Origin: Synaphobranchus kaupii
Lineage: Eukaryota > Chordata > Actinopteri > Anguilliformes > Synaphobranchidae
NCBI GenBank assembly: GCA_029718625.1
Contig: CM056387.1
Coordinates: 33,178,105 to 33,242,104 of the forward strand
Direction: 5' to 3'
DNA length: 64,000 bases
Shown here: one piece after another, positions 59,501 to 64,000 of the stretch
Numbering within the stretch: the first letter of the stretch is position 1
Layout of the letters: each line of letters begins with the position of its first letter
Made by a program: the position numbers and the translations under genes
Notes under the pieces: model-generated
The model's database searches: none
What the model was told of the DNA's origin: nothing
What the model saw: the letters and a program-made list of their open reading frames with translations, nothing else

Positions 59501-62500
59501 TTCTTGTAGCTCGCTGTGTAACCATGACTACATCTGCGTATGTGTTCTTGTAGCTCGCTGTGTAACCATGACTACATCTGCGTGTGTGTTCTTGTAGCTC
59601 GATGTGTAACCATGACTACATCCGCGTATGTGTTCTTGTAGCTCGCTGTGTAACCATGACTACATCTGCGTGTGTGTTCTTGTAGCTCGCTGTGTAACCA
59701 TGACTACATCTGCGTATGTGTTCTTGTAGCTCGCTGTGTAACCATGACTACATCTGCGTATGTGTTCTTGTAGCTCACTGTGTAACCCTGACTGTATCCG
59801 CGTATCTGTTAATTTAGCGCGCTGTGCCCTCGTGGTGATTGGCGCCACTGCCGTGGCGTATGTGTGCCAGGAGTCCGGGCGCGCGATGTTCACCATTATG
59901 GGTTCCACCTCCCAGGGCCTCCCGCCTCTCAGGGCTCCGCCCTTCTCCGAGACCAAAACCGATGGAGCGGTGATCACCTTCAGTGAGATTGCACAGGTGC
60001 GTGGGTATCGCTCTTCTGTCCGCAGCCCCCACTGTACATAACCGCTGTTCAGAAGAACGTGGGAATCCTGAAGTGCAATGTAACACACAATGTCACACTG
60101 TAAGTGCAACGTAACACACAAAGTCACACTGTAAGTGCAACGTAACACACAATGTCACACTAAGTGCAATGTAACTCACAATGTTCCGTTGTAAGCACAA
60201 AGTGACGCACAATGTTCCGTTGTAAGCACAAAGTGACGCACAATTTTCCGTTGTATGCACAAAGTGACGCACAATGTTCCATTGTAAGCACAATGGAAGA
60301 ACGATGGAACACACAATGTCACAACGTGGTATTGGCAGGCTTTAATTTCAGCCATATTTACAGTAGCTCACCACTGTCTCTACTGACGTAGCTCCACGGT
60401 TTGCCAAACGTTCTGCTAATCTGTCAGCTCCTGTCTTTTTCTCCTGCTGGAAGGATCTGGGAGGAGGCCTGGTTGTCATCCCTTTCATGGGATTACTGGA
60501 GAGCATCGCAATAGCCAAGGCCTTCGGTAAGCCTTATCATCATTCCTATGAATATCAGCTACAATTCACAAAAATAAATAAATAAATAAATGGCTAAGTC
60601 CCTTGCTGAGACACCATCCATGTAACTTCACAAATAAACACCCGTTTTCTTTTCCTCTTCAACTACCCAGCCAGCCAGAACAACTACCAAATCGACACCA
60701 ACCAGGAGGTCTTTGCAATCGGTCAGTACGAAGCAGCTACGCCGCGCTGATTGGCCGTGCATCGTATGGGCGGGAGGTATGGGCTCCTGGCCCCTCCCCC
60801 GCTGCATGAGTGCACTTCCCAGTCACGTCTCCTGTCTGTTCAGGCCCCCTGGTGGTGGAGTGAGCTTCTCAGTGCAGTGGGGGACAGCAGAAACCCCGCC
60901 CATCTTCTGATTCAGACTGAAGACCCTCTTCTTGAGATTGCACCATGGCTCCCCTGAACTTCTTCTTTCAGACTTCCTTTTTCAATAATAATGCTATAGG
61001 TATAGCTGCATAAAGCTGTATAGTGGTATTTAGGCTACTCTAGAATGCTAATCGTTGGTTTGTTTGGTTAACTTTACATTGATTGATTATAAATGGGCCT
61101 TCTGTACAGTCCTGGTGATATTGTACTTTTACATTGAGACACTGATGCTTCCCACTTTTTGTAACACACACTGAAAAAAATATTATGTTGAATTACTTTA
61201 AAAAAGTAGCGCATCATTATTGCATACCCTCTTTTAAGTATATTGTACATATTATTTTTCAGTAAACTTTACTTTAAAAATCCCTTGCTGGCAATGCTCA
61301 AATTTATGAGTTTCACTGAAGTTGTTGATATTATGTTGATGTGACCTCATTTTCTAAGTAAAGACAGTTCAGTGAAACTCATACATTTGAGCATTGCCAG
61401 CAAGGGATTTTTAAGTAAAGTTTACTGAAAAATATTATGTACAATATACTTAAAAGAGGGTATGCAAAAATGATGCACTACTTTTTTAAGTAATTCAACA
61501 TAATATCTTTTCAGTGCGCTGTGGATAACAGCCTCTCCTCAGTATTTGCAACATCTCTTGTGTGCGTGTCACATTCACTCGACACATTTCCACAGGCCTT
61601 ACCAACATCCTGGGATCGTTCGTCTCTGCGTATCCCGTCACTGGGAGCTTCGGAAGGTAAGCAATCCTCATGGACCACTTGTACATTTGTGCACTGTCAG
61701 TGTATTCTAAACAGTGTATATTTGGGCTTTTTCATTCATTAGTTAAATGACAAATATATGTTTTTTATTGCTGCATTGAATATTTACAATGATTTTTGAG
61801 TTGTATTAATTCAATCAGAATATAGTAGCTTCCATGTTTGGCACAAAGACATATTTTCTCTTGATTTGGCTCTGTACACCACAATTTTTGATTTATAATC
61901 AAACAATTCACATGGAGTTAAAGTGCAGATTCTCAGCTTTTATTAAAGGGTATTTATATAATTTTCTTTCACCATGTAGAAATTACAGCACTTTTTATGA
62001 ATAGCGCCTCCCTAATTTCTGGGCACAATAATATATTCTTCATCTTGCATGCATCTGGATGGAATGAAGATCTAAAATGGTCTGTGCTCATAATATGTTC
62101 TACTGTGTGATTGTTTTATAATTGTGATTGATTATAATTAAGATGTGAGACAACAAAAAAAGGTTTGTGAAGGGTAAGACATCAATACCCTCTCCTGATA
62201 TGATTGTGTCCTGGCAGGAGTGCCGTCAACTCACAAACCGGGGTCTCCACACCACTAGGGGGCGTTGTGACAGGTGACCGGCACTTTTTATCTGCAGCTG
62301 TCTGATTTTCACATTTGGGGCACAGGGGACCTGTTTGCACTGCTCAAAGACACACCATACGCACACTAACAACAATTAACCCAATGATAAATCTCTGTGA
62401 CTTCAAAAACATGTTGGCCATGTTGGCTTGCGTTGGGCGGCTCTGACGCTCGTGCTTCCCCCTCCCTCTCTCTCCTGCAGGCCTGATCGTCCTGCTCTCT

Positions 62501-62959
62501 CTGGCCTTCCTCATGCCGCTCTTCTGCTACGTCCCTAAGGCCGCTCTAGCCGCCGTCATCATCTGCTCGGTGGCTCCGCTGGCTGACCTCCGAGTGGCCC
62601 GGGAGATGTGGAAGGTTGGAGGTGAGTGCGCCGCTGCCCAGCAGGCCAGGATTTTGCGGTAGGCCTTTTGAAGTAGGCCTCGTGTTGCGTCCCAGTTTGG
62701 AAATAAAGCCTGGGTAGCTTGTGAAAATCGAGAGAGTGCTATCAAAGAGTGAACAAGTGAATTGATAAATTGCCTTGGCGTCTCCCCTCACTCTCTGTCC
62801 ACAGGAGTGGACCTGGTGTCTTTCCTGGTGACCTTTCTGGCGAGCTTCTGGGAGATGCAGTATGGCATTGTAGGAGGCGTAGCTGTTTCCGGGGCAATCC
62901 ATCTGTTCAATTTTACAAGGGCGAGGCTCTTTGTGGACGCCAGCATGCACCACTCATGA
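56330..62959 (+). CDS. slc26a11: SLC26A11-like anion transporter, STAS domain not visible (whole gene, 12 exons)
   Basis: Twelve exons with GT-AG junctions join in one frame: 56330-56545, 57215-57407, 57695-57780, 58145-58224, 58372-58508, 59818-59996, 60454-60526, 60671-60721, 61596-61656, 62218-62273, 62481-62621, 62805-62959, for 475 residues. SLC26A11 is a multi-pass sodium-independent sulfate/anion transporter or channel of plasma membrane and lysosomal membranes (family knowledge). The sequence follows the family throughout the membrane domain: ALAYAEVAGLPVQYGLYSAF (the sulfate transporter signature), ALGPTGIMSLL, LLESIAIAKAFASQNNYQID, TNQE and YPVTGSFGRSAVN. Human SLC26A11 is about 606 residues; the missing ~130 C-terminal residues correspond to the cytoplasmic STAS domain. 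The last exon instead ends in ARLFVDASMHHS and a stop. The start has good context (AGGATGGAA). Orthology is strong; whether the transcript truly ends here is uncertain. Confidence 0.93.
57215..57407 (+). CDS. slc26a11: slc26a11 exon 2 (residues 73-137)
   Basis: YGLYSAFMGGFVYCIFGTAK completes the family signature begun in exon 1, followed by DLALGPTGIMSLL. Acceptor after a CT-rich tract; ends in phase 1 at CTGGgtgagt. Confidence 0.94.
57695..57780 (+). CDS. slc26a11: slc26a11 exon 3 (residues 137-165)
   Basis: Encodes GFLLDLISNPVIRGFTCAAA then FTIGFGQLK, a conserved membrane segment. Phase 1 in, phase 0 out. Confidence 0.94.
57892..57936. repeat. (GAT)n microsatellite in slc26a11 intron 3
   Basis: About 15 ATG/GAT trinucleotides with one ACG interruption. 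The His-rich frame on the - strand is an artefact. Confidence 0.93.
58145..58224 (+). CDS. slc26a11: slc26a11 exon 4 (residues 166-192)
   Basis: NILGLRDVPHQFFLQLYHSL then RRIPES, ending in phase 2. Acceptor GTCTGTAG, donor CCAGgtgggc. Confidence 0.92.
58372..58508 (+). CDS. slc26a11: slc26a11 exon 5 (residues 192-238)
   Basis: LGDVTLGLLCLSLLVTLTRM membrane segment, a polar loop with GNGAGDLPAQSH, then LLRGLVT. Phase 2 in, phase 1 out at ACAGgtacac. Confidence 0.92.
58509..59817 (+). other. slc26a11: slc26a11 intron 5
   Basis: 1309 bp. At about 59265-59316 it holds 'AAGTCACCCTGGATGAGTGT' then 'CTGCTAAATGC', the common fish repeat tail in the orientation opposite to 42484. Its last 450 bp are the 44-bp minisatellite. 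Confidence 0.88.
59355..59817 (+). repeat. 44-bp minisatellite derived from the exon 6 splice acceptor
   Basis: Ten units of CATGACTACATCTGCGTATG then TGTTCTTGTAGCTCGCTGTG then TAAC. The true exon 6 boundary, ATCCGCGTATCTGTTAATTTAG followed by CGCGCTGTGCC, aligns as an eleventh, more diverged unit. Each unit thus carries an acceptor-like TTCTTGTAG and a copy of the first ~10 bases of the exon. Confidence 0.93.
59818..59996 (+). CDS. slc26a11: slc26a11 exon 6 (residues 238-297)
   Basis: ARCALVVIGATAVAYVCQES then an extracellular loop, GLPPLRAPPFSE and GAVITFSEIAQ, matching the family. The acceptor AATTTAG is weak in pyrimidines. Phase 1 in, phase 0 out. Confidence 0.93.
60071..60325 (+). repeat. 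~31-bp tandem repeat in slc26a11 intron 6
   Basis: About eight diverged units of AAGTGCAATGTAACACACAA then TGTCACACTGT (31-33 bp), changing to AAGCACAAAGTGACGCACAA then TGTTCCGTTGT in the second half. Confidence 0.9.
60454..60526 (+). CDS. slc26a11: slc26a11 exon 7 (residues 298-322)
   Basis: DLGGGLVVIPFMGLLESIAI then AKAF, one of the most conserved family segments. Phase 0 in, phase 1 out. Confidence 0.94.
60671..60721 (+). CDS. slc26a11: slc26a11 exon 8 (residues 322-339)
   Basis: A 51-bp exon encoding ASQNNYQIDTNQEVFAI, with the conserved NQE motif. Acceptor CTACCCAG, donor ATCGgtcagt. Confidence 0.94.
60843..60855 (-). promoter_or_regulatory. CTCF-core-like motif in slc26a11 intron 8
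   Basis: GGCCCCCTGGTGG, read on the - strand as CCACCAGGGGGCC, fits the CTCF core at 12 of 13 positions. Chance occurrence is possible. Confidence 0.35.
61168..61516. mobile_element. Near-perfect palindromic MITE in slc26a11 intron 8
   Basis: The left end CACTGAAAAAAATATTATGT and right end ATATCTTTTCAGTG are inverted. Arms of about 150 bp match nearly base for base, including AGTAAACTTTACTT / AAGTAAAGTTTACT and CCCTTGCTGGCAATGCTCAA / TTGAGCATTGCCAGCAAGGG. They are separated by a loop of about 45 bp near 61320-61366. Its right end lies about 80 bp before exon 9. Confidence 0.93.
61596..61656 (+). CDS. slc26a11: slc26a11 exon 9 (residues 339-359)
   Basis: GLTNILGSFVSAYPVTGSFG, conserved. Phase 1 in, phase 2 out at GGAAGgtaagc. 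Confidence 0.94.
61657..62217 (+). other. slc26a11: slc26a11 intron 9
   Basis: 561 bp of AT-rich sequence; no repeat family or exon recognised. Confidence 0.85.
62218..62273 (+). CDS. slc26a11: slc26a11 exon 10 (residues 359-378)
   Basis: RSAVNSQTGVSTPLGGVVT, 56 bp. Phase 2 in, phase 1 out. Not detectable as a simple open frame; supported by family match and both splice sites. Confidence 0.93.
62252..62264 (+). promoter_or_regulatory. CTCF-core-like motif inside slc26a11 exon 10
   Basis: CCACTAGGGGGCG matches CCASYAGRKGGCR at all 13 positions and overlaps codons for TPLGG. The match could be coincidental with GC-rich coding. Confidence 0.45.
62481..62621 (+). CDS. slc26a11: slc26a11 exon 11 (residues 378-425)
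   Basis: GLIVLLSLAFLMPLFCYVPK then AALAAVIICSVAPLADL, conserved late membrane segments. Phase 1 in and out. Confidence 0.94.
62805..62959 (+). CDS. slc26a11: slc26a11 exon 12, last visible (residues 425-475, stop)
   Basis: GVDLVSFLVTFLASFWEMQY then GIVGGVAVSGAIHLFN matches the final membrane segment. The next residues, FTRARLFVDASMHHS, and TGA at 62957-62959 replace the usual run into the STAS domain. The only GT near the divergence point, CTTTgtggac, is a poor donor. Confidence 0.9.
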
Positions 62960-63859
62960 CAAACTTGGGAGAAACTTTAATGACGTATCTGCTGTTCCCC
63001 TCCTCACCTGCTGGATTATTTCCCACTCAGTAGTCCCGTCACCTTGACGATGTTTTGAATGTGTATTTCATAACAGTTAAACGTCTCATCAAAAACTGAT
63101 GTACGTAAAGTCGCAGGACGAGAAAAATCAGTCTGGGGAAGATCGGTGTTGAGATGTTGATGTCAACCCTGCGCAATGGCTACCAATATCGTGGCACGCC
63201 GGCGACCTCCTGTGGTTGATGAGAGAACTGCACAGCTCAACTGGTGGACTATGGGGTGAAATCAAGAGCAGAGGAGAGCGGAGGCTATGTGCTTGTCTGC
63301 ACTCAAAGGACTCTCAACTCCAAATTGACAAAGGAACTTGCAGTGATGAGATGGACCTGTGGACGCAACTGGACATTCCAGTTTGCAGAGACTAAAAAAA
63401 TGAGTATAACAAAAAAAAACAGCTGCACAAGCAGAAACACTAAAGATAGGCCCGCCATAACAAAGCCATAGATTAGGAGGGGTTGTACAGTGGTTCCCAC
63501 TCCCTTGAGTGGATTTTATAAGAAAAATACATTGCAATTATAAAGCACCTTTTAATCTTATGTCAAAGTGCTTTAGAGTGAAGAAGGGAAGCTCACCAAT
63601 GTGTAGCACCCACCTAGATGATGCATGGCAGCCATTTTGCACAACAAAACTACACTAGCCATTTTGCACAACAACACTACACTATCAGCTGAGGCAGAGA
63701 GGGAGGGATGATTAGCTAATTAAATGAAGGTATCATCTGTCATTGAGAGAATGTGTGTGTGTGTGTGTGTGTGTGTCTGTATGTACTGTATGTAAATGTA
63801 TTTCTTGCTCAGTAGGTGAGTGTTGGTAAAAGGTAATGTAATGTTGGATGACAGTATGG
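62960..63859 (+). other. Region 3' of slc26a11: dispersed repeats, no exon seen
   Basis: No STAS-like exon and no clear AATAAA. At about 63226-63262 is a segment resembling 43268-43303. From about 63535 to 63735, 'AAGCACCTTTTAATCTTATG', 'GATGATGCATGGCAGCCATT' and 'AGCTGAGGCAGAGAGG' have the look of a fish dispersed repeat. A GT tract lies at 63753-63776. Confidence 0.5.
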
Positions 63860-64000
63860 TATAGTACATTAAGGTGCTTGCAACTCAAGAGATTTCAGGT
63901 TTAAAATCCCACTTTTGTTGCACCCTTGAGCAAGGTACTTCACGTCTATTGCTTCACTAAAATATAAAGCTGTATACAAAATTTCGATTGGATAGTGTGT
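63860..64000 (+). repeat. Probable tRNA-derived SINE, cut by window end
   Basis: 'GGTTTAAAATCCCACTT' at about 63898-63914 resembles a degenerate RNA polymerase III B box. It is followed by 'CACCCTTGAGCAAGGTACTT', a block typical of fish tRNA-derived SINEs (family knowledge). The element runs off the window. Confidence 0.55.

Overview
The window looks like nuclear DNA from a ray-finned (teleost) fish. The coding exons are short with GT-AG introns. The repeats are of fish type: long CA/GT tracts, Tc1-like and foldback elements, and short tails resembling 'CAGACGCTTTTATCCAAAGC'. The three recognisable genes are vertebrate orthologues. I cannot name the species.

Three protein genes are supported. 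(1) mafg, + strand, coding exons 21775-21810 and 22629-23081, 162 residues: a small Maf bZIP transcription factor, apparently intact. (2) npb, - strand, 52248-50936, two exons: the neuropeptide B precursor, with signal peptide, mature WYK... peptide, RR cleavage site and conserved cysteine-bearing C-terminus. (3) slc26a11, + strand, 56330-62959, twelve exons that join in one frame: an SLC26-family anion transporter. Its membrane domain is complete, but the reading frame stops where the C-terminal STAS domain would begin, and no STAS exon is visible before the window ends.

Layout. 1-21.7 kb has no recognisable protein gene. It is dominated by one very large minisatellite (about 5.35-12.48 kb, roughly 43-bp units), with several foldback or MITE-like elements and CpG-rich patches that could hold the mafg promoter and 5' untranslated exon. 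21.7-23.1 kb is mafg. 23.1-50.9 kb is a long non-coding stretch: probable mafg 3' UTR first, then simple repeats, minisatellites, MITEs and CpG-rich unique patches. In mammals SIRT7 and PCYT2 lie between MAFG and NPB; neither was seen here. 50.9-52.3 kb is npb with a clear TATA box. 56.3-63.0 kb is slc26a11, whose introns contain a splice-acceptor-derived minisatellite and a near-perfect palindromic element. The last 150 bp look like a tRNA-derived SINE cut by the window edge.

The genes do not form a pathway. mafg is a nuclear regulator (CNC/BACH partner), npb a secreted peptide ligand, and slc26a11 a membrane transporter; they share only old linkage. The most unusual features are the 7.1-kb minisatellite with an internal 1.97-kb block duplication, the STAS-less end of slc26a11, the array of decoy splice acceptors before slc26a11 exon 6, and a Tc1 remnant nested in a foldback element. 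I saw no convincing new multi-gene system.
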